From contig PDHQ01000312.1 in the NCBI GenBank assembly GCA_003339415.1, positions 1 to 38,308 of the forward strand: 38,308 nucleotides of DNA. Reading direction: 5' to 3'. Origin of the DNA: Ophiocordyceps camponoti-saundersi (nom. inval.) (Eukaryota > Ascomycota > Sordariomycetes > Hypocreales > Ophiocordycipitaceae). The notes beneath the pieces were generated by a model. That model was not told the DNA's origin. It saw only the letters and a list, made by a program, of their open reading frames with translations, and did no database searches. The position numbers and the translations under genes are program-made. Numbering within the stretch: the stretch's first letter is position 1; each line of letters starts with the position of its first letter. Below are positions 19,897 to 31,909 of this stretch, piece after piece.

Positions 19897-19929
19897 TATT
19901 ACGATAGTTATTCTTTAGCTTACCCGGCC

Positions 19930-19939
19930 TTAGGGGCGG
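19930..19939 (+). promoter_or_regulatory. Polypurine tract of the copia element
   Basis: ttaggggcgg lies directly before the TG that opens the 3' LTR, the expected position for the plus-strand primer of reverse transcription. Confidence 0.55.
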
Positions 19940-20695
19940 TGTTATATAATATACCTTATAGTCTAAGCTATAACTTACTTAGGGCTTAAGCTTAGTTAGG
20001 TCTATATATTAGCTATATTAGATTAGTATAAGAGGGGCACTATTAGCCTACTTAGTAAGAGTATAATATAGCTAAGTATCTAGATAGCTTATATACCTTA
20101 ATAGTTAGTAGCGGTAATTATATACTAAGGTACTTAACTTTTAACGATATTTTATAAAAATATAACTATTATTAGTCTTTACCGTATCGTAAGAGCGAAA
20201 AGTTAGATATAAAAGACCGGGCGTAGGAAGCCGTAAAAGGTAGAGATAAATAAAGTAATAATACTCTCTTCCTCGTAAAGAATAATAGGTTATATAACGG
20301 GCTATCCGGAAAAGATATAAAAGGCCCTCTTCTTTCCTAAACCCTCCCCTTTTCTCTTCTTCCCTTCTTCTCCTCTCCTCCCCTCCTCTTTTTCTTCTCT
20401 TTAGGTAAGGCGAGGAGCGATAATAACGATAATAACGATTAAGGTAAGCGATAACGTTATCTATAATATACGCGGCGGCGACCTTTATTAATAACCCTAC
20501 TAACTTAGTTTTTTTATATAATTATTTTTTTTTATTTTTTAATAAGTCCTTACGTTTCGTATAATAACTTTATACTTACCCTTTATCGTATAATATCCCC
20601 TAATAAGGCTTACTAGGAATAGAAAGTAATAAAGATATCCGGTACTAAAGAAAAACTTTTTTAACTATTTGCCCTTATAGTAAGTAAAAATAATA
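19940..20695 (+). mobile_element. 3' LTR of the copia element
   Basis: Starts tgttatataatatacc after the polypurine tract, and its homology to the 5' LTR ends near 20690. The LTR-specific part has several TAG/TAA-rich short repeats (19960-20110), then the conserved part from 20140. C/T and G/A differences from the 5' LTR are many, and this copy is the more mutated in the last 150 bp (for example gtccttacgtttcg against atcctctgcgtatcg). The 3' border and target duplication could not be fixed. Confidence 0.7.
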
Positions 20696-20879
20696 GTATA
20701 TACCGGACGAGAGGAGATACTAATATATAGTATAAAGGATAAGGAGAAGCGCCTAGTAGCGCTCCCTAGCGACGATATCCGGGTAAGGTTTCTAAATATA
20801 ATATCGTACTAAGATATTATAAAGCGCGTGCTATAATAGCGCGGACGCCTATTAGTATATCTAATAGCAAGCCGCGCCC

Positions 20880-21545
20880 CGATATCGTTAAGCTTATATA
20901 ATATTTACCGGAAAAACTTTAGCCCTTTTAAAGAATATTTCTTATTTAAGTCCGGTAAGTACGCGATATATATATTTCGTTCGTAGGGAGCGCGGTATTA
21001 TACGATTATAACTATAATAGCGGCTATAAATTCGGTCGTAAATATAATTATAGTTACTTAAAACGAGGATAATAACGATATTAAACTTAGGGTTATAAAT
21101 TATACGAAGTAAGTTAAGATTATTATAGCTATCTTAAGTATAATATAAGCGTTAAGAGATATATATAAATATATATAGTTAACTTAATACTTCTAAGGTT
21201 AGTTAAGGATAAGGATAACTAAAAAATATTAAAAGGGAGGAAAATAAAAGTTTACTTTTATATAATATAAATAGTATACGCTAAGTATAAATATAAGCGG
21301 GAAATATAAAGAAATAATCGTTATATAGCGATAACTAGAATAATACTATAGGGGTTATTAGAGAGTATAACGAGGTTATAATAATAAGAGGCTATAGTAA
21401 GCCCGAGCAGGCGTCTCTAATTCCGATTAAGAAGAAAGGTAAGGAGATATAGCTATAATAGTTATAATAAGAAATATACGCAGAGATATCTAGCGCGCTT
21501 ATTTCTTACGAATAATATTACTATATAAAGGAGCGTGCTAAAAGG
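20880..21545 (+). pseudogene. Coding relic, unrecognised, downstream of the copia element
   Basis: A plus-strand frame reads from about 20937 (FKSGKYAIYIFRS) through ITIIAAINSVVNIIIVT and IIIAILSII.ALRDIYKYI, to about 21545. All stops are TAA/TAG in positions that suit CAA, CAG or TGG. Frequent Ile in this frame is expected if many were Met (ATG to ATA). Length is about 200 codons. I do not recognise the family; a gag-like protein is possible from position and composition, but no zinc knuckle is visible. Confidence 0.4.
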
Positions 21546-22021
21546 TTACTTAATAATATATATATAAATATAATATATATTTTAAACTTTAAAGTCTAAA
21601 TATATATATATATTTAAAAGTATAAGGAGTACGTTTTAAAATAATAGATATATATTAAGATTAAGGGTAAGATATATTACGATCTTATTATTAGAAGTTA
21701 ATATTACGGAGATATTTATATATTATATAATATATATATATATATATATAAGATAGTAAGGATATATACCTTAAAGTAGTAAAATAATTATACTTAATTT
21801 AACCTTAGGATAATAATAGTCGAAAAAGGGGGAGGAAAGGGGAGGGGGTAATTTATAGTAGTTTACGCCCGCGGCCCTACTAATCATGCCTTCGATAATA
21901 TAATATTATACGTATATAAAAGTAAGTTAATCTCTAAGGTAAGGGTGGCCTAGGTAGCCTAGTAGGTATATTAGGTGTAATAAGTATAGACTAGGTAAGA
22001 TAAGTATAAAATACGGTAAAA

Positions 22022-22023
<2 letters not shown>
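21546..22023. other. Spacer leading to the poly-A tract
   Basis: Contains TA repeats (21729-21752), a G-rich patch (21828-21850), a lightly RIPped piece with ctaatcatgccttcg (21880), and two near repeats of the aggtagcctagtaggtata type just before the poly-A. It resembles the 3' end of a retrotransposed unit, but there is no identifiable coding sequence in it. Confidence 0.4.

Positions 22024-22085
<62 letters not shown>
22024..22085 (+). repeat. Poly-A tract, 62 nt
   Basis: Uninterrupted run of 62 A. It could be the tail of a retrotransposed (LINE- or SINE-like) sequence ending here, or simple homopolymer expansion. The upstream DNA shows no reverse transcriptase of the non-LTR type, so the first reading is open. 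Confidence 0.95.
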
Positions 22086-22087
<2 letters not shown>

Positions 22088-22203
22088 TAAGAATAAAGGA
22101 AAATAAAGGTACGTACTATTATATAACTACGTAGATAATAATATAACGGCGTAAAATAAAAAAACCTATTAAGTACGAATTTCGCGTTACTATTTTTTTT
22201 TTC

Positions 22204-24850
22204 TTCTCTATTTTCTTATAAAATTTAATATAAGAACTATTTAATAGAAACGCTAACTACTAACTAAGAAAGAAAATAGAGGAGAATTCGATATTAAGAC
22301 TAGAGATATTAGCGGCTATACTATAAGTAATAAACTTCTTCGGGGGGGTAACGCTAGAGGCTAGATTCTTACCTTTTATTTTAGGATATTCGATAAGTAT
22401 ATAATCGGATTTATCGGGCATAAGTAATATTCTTAAGAAGGCAGAGAAAACGATTCCTATATTACTATAATTTAAGTAGCTAAGCTAGTTTAAGCTACGG
22501 CTATAGTAGCTAGATTAATACGAGCTATTATTAAATATACGCGAGGAAAAGGAGGTTAGAATATTAAATAGAGTAGAACCGTTTACTAATATTATAAACT
22601 AGCAAATATACTATATAAACCTATTCGAGTTTCTAAAAAACGCTAAGCGGTAAAACTAATACTTATCGTTTAGCTTATAAGTATTAATAAAGATTTTATA
22701 AAGAGGGCTTACGAATACTATATATCTTACGGATAACGCGTTAGAAATAATAGCTAAGTATAATAATAAGCACGATAATAGGATATTTCGAGGAAAAGTA
22801 AGATTCTCTACTTATAGCTTTAAAAAGTAGCTTAGCGAGCATAAGCTTATTAGCGGACTAATTAACTTTAGAGCGAAATTAAATAACGGGGGATATTATT
22901 AGAGTAGTTTTTTATAGGACTAAGGAACGTAAATACTTATACTATTTAACTTATAGAAGGAGGGGAGGGAGGAAAGGGCAAAACGTATAATAGGGGTATA
23001 AAAAGAGATCCTATACTTATAAGAAAAGGGAGTAGCGTTTAACTACGTTATCGTGCTATATACGAAATAAAAGGAAAAATAGGAATACGGCTACCTTTCG
23101 ATAATAATACTCTAGCACTAGAGTAGGGGATTTGTTAGATATAAGCTAGACTACGTTACCGAAATCGCCGGTATTAATATTTTAAGGATAGTATAATATA
23201 AAGAGGTAAGATAGTCGATACCTAAGCTAAGACTCCTTATATAAGATTAAGTTATACCGGAGGCGGGAGAGAAGCCGATATATATAAGCGCGATCGATAT
23301 AGTTATATTAAGCTTATATAGGATAGCAGCTAATAAACTTAATATTATAAGTTTAGAGAAATAAGGGGATATAAAGTACTCTTTTAAAGCTAGAGGATAG
23401 AGAATAAATAAAAGTTACGATAAAAGTAAGGGACTAATAATAATAAAAGGGATATACTTATTTTATATATTACCCTTATACCGGGTATTTAAAATAGATA
23501 AACTATTTACGTATACGTAAATAGAAGGTAATAAAGCGGGACTAGGTAACTATTAAGGATTAGATAAAGGAGGCGAAATAATATAAAGCGAAGAATATAA
23601 TATAGATATATAATAGGAGAAAATAGATAACGCGGGAAAAGATACCGGAGGAATAATATCTTTTATAGCTAGCTTTATAAATAAAGTTCTTACGAGTTTA
23701 GTAGAAAGCGAAGATAAGGTAAGAGGAAATAAGGAGGTCCGGTACTATCTTTAAGCTAATATTTCCCTTTTTTTATAAGGAGGAGCGGAAAGGGAAAGCG
23801 TTAAAGGAGAGAGAGAGGGGATAGTAGTAAGTATATCTTATAAAGGAGGAGTATAAAATACTATACTAGGGGATATAGTAGAGAGGACGGGAGAGCTAAA
23901 CGTATCGGAAATATTAGGTACGCGAGATAAGCGTAATAAAAATCTAAAGGAAATAAGAGAGGAGAGGGAGCGGAAAGAAAAGGACGCGCGGAATAATAAG
24001 ATAAAGGAGAAAGAGAGAGGTAACAGTTCGAGTAGGACGGTACTAATAGGGAGCGCGGTAGAGGATACGGAGGATACGCGTAAAGCTATATTATAAAGGA
24101 GAGATTCGTAACGGGCTAATAAAGCTAAAAATAAAACCTATACTATATTATTAACGGTAAGTCCGCGAAAGCGAAAAAGGAGGCTAGCTCGCTATATTAT
24201 AAAGACCGAGAGGAAGAGGAAAAATATAAAAACTAAGAGGAAAAGGAAAAAGGTGCTTAGTTTAGAATAACTAAGATAACGTAAAATAAAGGCTACGAAT
24301 ATAGAGGAAAATATAGATAAGGAAAAGGTAGTAAAGGCGGCAAATAAGATATTAGAATTTAGGGTATTAGGAATTAGGATATATATAAATTATAAGGACT
24401 AGATAGAGAAATGCTATACGGAAGGAAAAGGTATCTCGAAACTTAGCGAGGCTAGATTAAGTATAGTAGAAAGCGGAAGGAAGATTTATATAGAGAACGG
24501 GCATAGGCGGGACATAGTGCTAAAATATATAAGAATAGGTATATTCGTCTTAGCCTAACCGCTAGGTCTAATAGTAAGCGACGCGTAAAGGTAGATTAAT
24601 ATCGCGGTTAAAAAGTATTTAAGATAAGAGCTACTAAAGAGAAAAGGTAAAGCGGGGATAAGAGAGGAGCGTAAAATAGTAAAAGATAGGAAAAGGTAGA
24701 ATATAGGGAATACTAAGTTAAGTAGTAGAGGGATATTAAATTAGTAAAGATAACTATAAGGGAAGCGTGCTAAGTAATATAAAAAAAATATTCGGTTCCG
24801 ATCTAATAAGAGTAGGTATTTATAAAAGAGGAGGAGAGAAAGAAAGGATA
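22204..24850 (+). pseudogene. Long coding relic (~880 codons), unrecognised
   Basis: A single frame (frame 1) can be followed across about 2.6 kb with no indel that breaks it, interrupted only by TAA/TAG. The N-terminal third has FLKNAKR, then LTDNALEIIAKYNNKHDNR and FKK.LSEHKLISGLINFRAK. The middle is mixed. From about 23890 it becomes very charged, with EIREERERKEKDARNNKIK, then RKRKRRLARYIIKTERKRK near 24170, which looks like a nuclear-targeting or nucleic-acid-binding tail. A further segment, ESGRKIYIENGHRRDIVLKY, is near 24470. It may be a transposon protein or a host gene caught in duplication; I cannot assign a family. Confidence 0.55.
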
Positions 24851-25500
24851 TTTTTTTTTTTCTTACGAATTTATTAAATAATATATAATTCCTATCTACT
24901 CTTACCGCTATCGCTTCGTTAAAAGGAGAAATATTATTATTTTATATATAGAGAATTACTATTTAGCTTATACCCGCGTAAGCGAAAGTAGATAAACCTA
25001 AACCTTTATATCCCCCCTAGTAAAGTAATAAGACTTATACCTCCTTACCCTCTTAATTATCCTCGGTTAAGTTATAAGATAATAAAACTTAAACTTCCCT
25101 ATCTTTTAGTTTTTTATCGGTTAAGTTATAAAGAGTTCCGTATTTACGTATTTAAAAATATAGTAGCAGATTACGGGCGACCGCGAGAGGGTTTTTAATC
25201 TCTACTATTTTATTATTACTAGTTAGTATAAATTATTACTTTACGATATAAGCGGGGTAATTATACGTTTAATACGCTCTATAAGCGCTTAGACCTGCTC
25301 GATAAAGTTATAGACTTTTATTTTAATTATAAGAAGCGTATCGTAAACTTATTTTATTTAATCTATAATATAGATAAGATAACGCCCTATATATACGTAT
25401 CGGGCGTACTTAATATAAATAACTTCTGCCTAAACCGTAGTAAGCGTATAAATAAACTATTATATTCGATCTATAATATAGATAGAACGATAAACCCTAA
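24851..25500 (+). pseudogene. Possible coding relic with ~110-bp internal duplication
   Basis: From about 25270 a plus-strand frame reads LYKRLDLLDKVIDFYFNYKK and then a repeated NLFYLIYNIDK / KLLYSIYNIDR motif. The DNA repeat begins at about 25337 (cgtatcgtaaactta) and 25446 (cgtataaataaacta). The segment at 24935-24985 resembles the family A 3' half (gagaattactatttagctta) and may be a small fragment of it. There is no recognised function, and the coding status is uncertain. Confidence 0.3.
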
Positions 25501-26095
25501 CACGCCTAAAGAAAAATAAGCGCATAACTTAGCTAGAAGATATCTAAAAGCTCTTATAAGGTCCGATTAAATAGTTTCTTAACCCTTTTCTTTTCCTAAA
25601 AGTATCTATAGATTAGGATATAAAAGGTAAATAATATAAAACTAGGGTTATTACTAAGTATATAGCTTAAATTAGTTTCCCTTAAAAGAGGAAGAAATTA
25701 AGTAAGTAATTAGCCCTAACCTTATCTTTATAGCTATCGCAAAAGTTGTTTATCGTAAGTTAAGTTTTAGAGAGAACTTATAGTAAAAACTCTACTAACC
25801 TTATAATTTTATTTTAAACTTTATACTTTTATACTATAAATTCCTAATTTAAATACTTATTCTTAAGTTCTTAGCACTTAATTAAATAGTTTTTATTTTC
25901 CTTTCTCTTTTTTCTTTTATCTTTATATAGAAAACTAACTTCTTATTATTTTCCCTATAAAGAATTACTATCCGGTATTTCCCCTTATAGCTAGAGATCC
26001 CCCCTTATATTAGTTAAAAACTTTAGTTACTTAAGAAGTTACGCCCCTTACGTATCTATTACGCTTACTTAAGGTATCCTTCTTCCCTTACTAAA
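25500..26095 (+). mobile_element. Family A element, 5' terminus replaced
   Basis: Full internal match to family A with a degraded 3' end, cccttactaaa (about 26085-26095). The 5' end does not show tttagcgg; instead it reads ataaaccctaacacgcctaaag, so the first ~20 bases are altered or the element is joined to other DNA there. No target duplication was found. Confidence 0.7.
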
Positions 26096-26249
26096 ATACT
26101 TATATTAAAATAATATTATAATTCCCTAATAAAATAGATATTATATTAATTAGTTTCGAGAAGGAATAAATTACTTACCTTCTTTTAAAGTTACCTCTCC
26201 TTAAGTATTCTAAAGGAATTTCGAAATTTTATAAGTATAGAAGTTATAA

Positions 26250-27680
26250 TAAACTTAGATTTTAAAACTAAGTTACCTAATACCTTAATTATCTATATAC
26301 TTTCCTTCTATTATTATATTATTTACTTTTACTAATATTAGATATTATTATAACTATAGGCATTATTTCTAGTATTTACTATATACTATTATTACTTTTT
26401 ATCTATATATTTAACCTTTACTTCGATACCGCCGATTTTTCTTAGCGTTAACCTAAGTTTATTTAGCAGGCGTTAAGGGAAATAGGTATAATATCCTTAA
26501 GGAGCTTAGGAGATAATAACCTTTCCTATATTTATCTATTCCTAACTTTAACCTTAAAAGAGTCTTCTAATTTTATAACCTCTTTACTTTCTATAATATC
26601 GTTATTATCTTTAATAGCTATCGCTATAATTTACGTAAAGCTAGGAGTAGTAGTTTAGGTTTAGTATAAATATTATTATTTAAGACCCGCTTATATAAAG
26701 CTACTAGAAACGCTATACTTTAAGCTTAAAAGCGAGATATAGCACTAAAAAGAGTACGCGTAAATCCGCGGGTAACTATACTTCTTATAAGTAATACTAT
26801 TCGCTACCTAATAGCTTTATATAACTAGGGCCTTAAAGTATTTATTATTACGTAGAATTTTAATATATATTACTAAGGCGGATATAGTAATCTTAGCTTA
26901 AAGAATAATATTTATTATAAGGCGCGAAAGTGCCTATCGCTCCGACTCCTATAGAAAAAAACTATATTATTTTAATAGATATAAAATCCGTAAGCGGATA
27001 CTTATATCTATACTTAAAGCGTTTATTATAGCTACGATCGATAAGTATATAGTTAAAAGCTAAAAGAGGCGATACCTCCTTTATACGCTACGATTATATA
27101 TAAGAATAAAACCTAAGTTTATTCTAAGATCTATATTTTTTTTTAAGAAAAAGGCTATATAAAAAACTCTAAAAAGAAGAGGAAGAGGAGGATAAGGGAA
27201 GAAGAAAAAGGAAAAGAGAGAGAGGAAAAGAAGAAGGCATTTTATACTATACTTAGATAACTTAGCTAGCTTTACTAATTTAATAAGTATAGAAGATATA
27301 TACTTATAGTCTTTTCCTATAAGTTTTCTTTTAAAAGTTTTAATAATCTTATCTTATAATTTTTAAAGTTATTTTTAAAGCTTATTAGATATTTCTAAAT
27401 TAACTTATAAGTTTAAGAGGGTATATTACGTATACGTATATAAGAAAGTGCCTCCTTTATACTACGAAAGTAGGTATTAGTTTAATAAGTAAGGGCTAAA
27501 AACTTAAAAAGGAAATAGTCGCTATAGGTAGTTATAAGTATATATCTTAGCAGTAGGATTAAGGTATTATAATTTATAAACGCTATATAAAAGAAAGATA
27601 CCGGTCCTTATTATATTTTCGGATAAAACTTAAGATAATATATTTACTTTATATACTTTTACTATTATTATTATAATAAT
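26250..27680 (+). repeat. Family C repeat, copy 3
   Basis: Matches copies at 14190 and 15700: ctattattatattatttac start, the purine-rich patch at 27174-27237, cttatagtcttttcctat (27307), then the G-run and tatattacgtatacgta (27422) opening a candidate ~260-bp LTR to about 27680. More heavily RIPped than copy 1. It again directly follows a family A element, as copy 1 does. Confidence 0.55.
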
Positions 27681-28180
27681 ATATAAGTAAATATAAGAAG
27701 TATAATTATAAAAAGCGGTAATATAATAAGAGACTAAATTTATAAATATATTATAAGACGAATATTTAGAAGAGAAGGTAGGCCGTTAATAGTTATCTAG
27801 AAGTCTAAAATAGCTTATAAAATACCTTTTAAGGTATATATATTCGATTTTTTCCTTAAAGGAAATATATTTTAAGCGAAGAAAATACTCTTAAAACTTA
27901 GAAGTATATTTTTATATATTATCGTTATTAAACTAAAAAATTAATAAAATTAGAAATTAAAATTTAAAAGTAAGATATAATAAAATAAAGGTAAATATAT
28001 ATAGTCTTATATTAGCAACGCTAATAAGGCTAGCAAAAGCTATACTGCTTATTTTTACGATAACTAAGTAAGGTTACTAGCTCTTAAGGGTATATAAACG
28101 AATATATATAGCTTTTATAAAGCTTAGTACGAAGCGTAAGCTAGTATATTTTAATAGCGCTAGTTATATATAAGCTTAGC
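27681..28180. other. Spacer between family C and the family D array
   Basis: AT-rich with no persistent frame. A less mutated piece at about 28013-28060 keeps GCAA and CTGC (agcaacg, agcaaaag, actgctt). No gene is assigned. Confidence 0.45.
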
Positions 28181-28508
28181 GCGGTATTAGTTACGATAAG
28201 GGAGTTAGGCGCTATATTATAAGCTATTTTAACTTACTTTAACTAATAAAAGCGCTACTTAACTTTAATATAAATATTATAATAAAAAATATATATAATA
28301 CCTAAGAAAGCGAAATATTAATATATAATATTATATATTTATTTTTTAAAAAGTTTATAGCGAGGAATAAAATATAAAAAAAAAAGTAAAAAAGTTAAGG
28401 AAAATAATACCTATTTTATATAAAAAAATAATAATAATAAGAAAAATAGTTAGAAAAAATAGGAAGAAAGGCGTATATATATATATATATATTTATCTAT
28501 AATTATAT

Positions 28509-28745
28509 AAAAAAGGAGAGAGAGGAGAGAGGGAGAGAGGGAAAGAGAAAAGAGAGGAGAGGAAGAGTAAGAGAGAAAGGGAGAGAGGGAGAGAGGGAGA
28601 GAGGGAAAGAGAAAAAAGAGGAGAGGAAGAGAGAGAGAGAAAGGAAGAGAGGGAGGGAAGGAGAGAGAAGAGAGAGGAGAGGAAAAGAGAGGAGAGGAAA
28701 AGAGAGGGAGAAAGAGAGGATAGAGAGAGAGAGAGAAAAAGGAAA
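28509..28745. repeat. Homopurine GA tract
   Basis: Only two T (28568 and 28721) interrupt 237 bases of pure A/G; 28569-28720 is 152 purines without a break. It consists of gagaggga and gagagggaga type repeats. Such mirror-like purine tracts can form triplex DNA, which is known of the class but not shown here. Confidence 0.95.
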
Positions 28746-29169
28746 TATAAAAAAGAAGAAAAAAAATAACCGTTTACTTATATAACTAATAGTAGCGATA
28801 AAATATAAAAGTAAGCGAAAAGAAAAAGACTTATATAAGGTAATAATAAGGTATAAAAGGGTATATTAATATACGTAAAAGTATAAAAAATAGTAAGATA
28901 TAAAAGTAAAGTAGCGGGAGCGTAAGGGGGGGGGGGGGTAATAATAATAAGAAAGCGAGATAATATAAGAGAGGAAAAGAAAAATAGTAAGGGAAATATA
29001 CGAAAAAGGTAAAAAAAGATTAGCGAAAGGAGAGGGGAAAAAAGCTAGTAAACTAAAAAAAGGAAAAAAAAAAAATAAAAAAAGGAGATATAAAATATAA
29101 TAATAGCTTAGAAAATAAATACTTATATTTTTTTACTATTAAACTATATATCTAAAATATAAAGTAAAG

Positions 29170-29560
29170 TTAAGGGCTATAATAAGAATTTTCTAATTCG
29201 AATTATTTATTATTATTAAATTTATTTTAAAAATTATAATAATATATAAAATATCCTTAAAAGTAAGTATACTTAAACTATTTAGCGTTAGAGAGATTTT
29301 ATTAGATAATAAGCTTTTAGTATTTTTAGGCTTAATATTAAAAAAAGGGCTTTATAAATTATAATATATAATTAAGTTAATTATTAAATAGGAAGGAAAA
29401 GAGGAGGTATTTAGTTATTATATAATATTTTAAATTATTAGCGTTATAATATATATAAATAAGAGAACCGAAATAATTATTAAATAGCGAAAGCTTAAGT
29501 TTATTAGCGAAAGAATAAGTATACTATTTATAGGGCGTTATACGCCGCCTAGGCGGCCTA
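29170..29560 (+). pseudogene. Family D second coding relic, copy 1
   Basis: Same frame as 31910-32290, with the same motif order: L.LFS.REI...NKLLVF.GLILKK, then YIIKL, SVIIYIN, and RRYTPP at the end. The frame has only a few TAA/TAG. Keeping the frame without indels between diverged copies supports coding. No family recognised. Confidence 0.45.
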
Positions 29561-29894
29561 AGCTTATTTTTTTTTATATTACGTATATTCCCTAAACTTA
29601 GAAAGTTATTAGCTATAGCGCGGGAGTTAGGTATTATATTATAAGCTATTTTAGCTTACTTAAACTAGTAGAAGCGTTACTTAACTTTATCGTAAGTATT
29701 ATAATAAAGAATATATATAGTGCTTAAGAAAGTAAAATATTAGTATATAATATTATATATTTATCTTTTAAAAAGTTCGTAAGAAAGAATAAGATATAAG
29801 AAAGAAAATAAGGAGGTTAAAGGGAAAATAATACCTATTTTATATAGAAGAATAACGAAAATAAGAAAAATAGTTAGAGAGAGTAGGAATAATA

Positions 29895-29931
<37 letters not shown>

Positions 29932-30280
29932 TATATAGAAAAAATAGAGAGAAAGAGAGAGGGAAAGAAAAAAAAAAAAGAAAAAGAGAGAGAGAGAGAG
30001 AGAAAAAAATAAAATATAAATAAGGAAAAAAATACCTATTTACTTATATAATTACTATAAGCGATAAAGCGAAGAGGGATATAAAAAAAGAAATAGTTAA
30101 ATAAAATAAAAATAAGCTATAAGATATTATATTTATATAAGCGAAAGTATAAGGAAATTAGTAAAAGGTAAAAAAGGTAGCGTAAAAAACGATATATATA
30201 GCGATAAAAATAATAAGAGAGCGAGGCGATAAGGAGAGTAACGAGAGAGCGAAAAAATAAAGAGAGTAATAAGAGAGTAA

Positions 30281-30430
30281 GAGGATTAAAAAGCGAAAGA
30301 TCGAAAAGGCGAGGAGAGTAGCGAGAGCGGTAAGAGGACTAAAAAGCGAGAGATCGAAAAGGCAAGGAAAGTAGTAAAAGCGGTAAGAGGACTAAAAAGT
30401 AAGAGATCGAAAAGGCGAGGAGATTAGTAA
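30281..30430. repeat. 53-bp minisatellite, about 2.8 units
   Basis: The unit runs from aggactaaaaagcgagagat, through cgaaaaggcgaggaga, to gtagcgagagcggtaag, and repeats with a 53-bp period. Related looser GCGAGA-rich repeats fill about 30230-30560 and 32990-33550. The strand is almost free of C outside GCG and GAC. Confidence 0.75.
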
Positions 30431-30999
30431 TAAAAGGAGGAAAAGGTAAAGAGAGTAGCGAGAAAGTAAGGGGACGATAAAATAGCGAGAAAGTAAAAAG
30501 ATAATAAAATAGCGAGAGATCGAAAAGGTAAGAAGGGAAAAAAATAGCGGAAAAGCGAGAGGGGAGAACTAGCGAAATAGTAAGAAAGGTAGGAAATTAA
30601 AAAGGGGAAAAAAAATAAGAGGATAAGGGGGGGAGGGGAGATTTAAATATTATATTTAAAATAAAGAACTAATTTTATAAAATAGCTTTATTATTATAAA
30701 TTATCTTCGAAGCTAAAATTATAATTTATAAATTTAATAATAACTTTAAAAGAAAGTTAAAAAGTTAAATTCTTAGTTAAGTTTATTTATATAAAAAATA
30801 AAAAGTAAAAACTAGTAAATAAATTAATTATAGCTAGAGGGTAATATACGCGCGAGTAGCCTTAATTTATAATATTTCTAAAACCGAAAGTTTTTATAAA
30901 TTACTTATATAATAATTTTATAGCTAAGTAAGCTAATTTAAATATAAAGATAGAGAATAAAAGGAGGGGTTTATAAAAAATAGCTAACTACTTTTTACT

Positions 31000-31560
31000 A
31001 TTAGTAATATCGTTACTATTTAGCGGATTTATTTAAGGGTAAGAGGGGAGTATAGCTAGAATTTAAAAAGAAATATAACTATGCTATTAGTAGAAGAGGA
31101 TATATATTATATAAGCACCGTTTTCGAAAAAAAGTATTCTAGTATAGTAGATAAAAGGGTATAGCGAGTTAATATAATAATAACGCGTAAAAACTTAAAT
31201 AAGTAATCTTTCTAAGGCCGCGAGGTAAGCTTAGATAGGTAATCCTTTTAATACTATAAGAATAGTATAGAAGTAGCTTCTTAACTATATAATCTTAATA
31301 ACCTCTTACTTAGTTAAGTTATCGCGTTTAAAGCGTAAGGTAATAAGGTAAGTAAGATAAGAGAGAAGTGCGGTCTTATTAAGCTATATAAGGTTAGTAA
31401 GAGGGTTTATTTATTAAGAAGAGAAGAAAGTATTATAAAAAGGTAAAAGGACCGCTAGTAGCTATCGAAATAGTTAGTTTTAAAAAGTAAAATAATAAGA
31501 TTATATCGCTACCGCTAGTAATACTATCTTTTAATTAGACTAAGGTAAGTAAAGTAAGTA
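31000..31560 (+). pseudogene. Family D first coding relic, copy 1
   Basis: From ATA AGC ACC at 31111, frame 1 reads ISTVFEKKYSSIVDKRV, later LYNLNNLLLS, IREKCGLIKLYKVSKRVYLL, with TAA/TAG fitting CAA/CAG. Unit 3 (34000-34560) keeps the same frame, with ISTVFENKY, LYNLNNLSL and SKIREKYNLIRL. The opposite strand is also fairly open, but it gives a less protein-like, hydrophobic composition, so I prefer plus. No family recognised. Confidence 0.45.
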
Positions 31561-31909
31561 ATAATAATAGGATTTATAGCCCTATTATAAAAGATTAACT
31601 AAGGAAAGAAGGAACGAAAATAAAGAGGAAATATTATATAGAGAGGGAGATAGGGGGAGGGGTATAAGAATATAAAATACCTTTTTTTATTAAATCGCAA
31701 AGTTAATAATTATAAGGAGGCTAAGATAATAGAAAAGAGAAAGAAATATATTATATATATATAAGTATATATATACGTAAAAGGAAAAGGAGGGAGAGGG
31801 GGGGAAAAATAAAATAAGGAGATATAAAATATAATTATAATATAAAAGATAAATAGTTATATCTTTTTATTATTAAACTATATATCTAAAATATAAATAG
31901 AGTTAAGGG

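Larger units (their letters stand above)
28181..29605 (+). repeat. Family D tandem unit 1
   Basis: Opens with the D core (gcggtattagttacgataagggagttaggc...) and continues through aagcgaaatattaatatataatattatatattt (from 28306). It holds the long purine tract, then the second coding relic (29170-29560), and ends at the gcgttatacgccgcc landmark (29534), where the next core begins. It lacks the first coding relic found in units 2 and 3, so it is shorter. Confidence 0.7.

Noticed and set aside
29893..29936. TA runs as origins or promoters (also 21729, 32633, 34738)
   Set aside because: Alternating TA is expected from extreme RIP and microsatellite expansion. Nothing else nearby supports a regulatory role.
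28509..30600. GCGAGA/GAGAGG repeats as a CRISPR array
   Set aside because: No constant repeat with unique spacers. Units merge into low-complexity purine sequence, and the context is fungal.
31000..31560. Minus-strand frame through the first D relic
   Set aside because: It is also fairly open, but its translation is unusually hydrophobic. The plus-strand frame is hydrophilic and keeps motif order between units 2 and 3. Not fully excluded.
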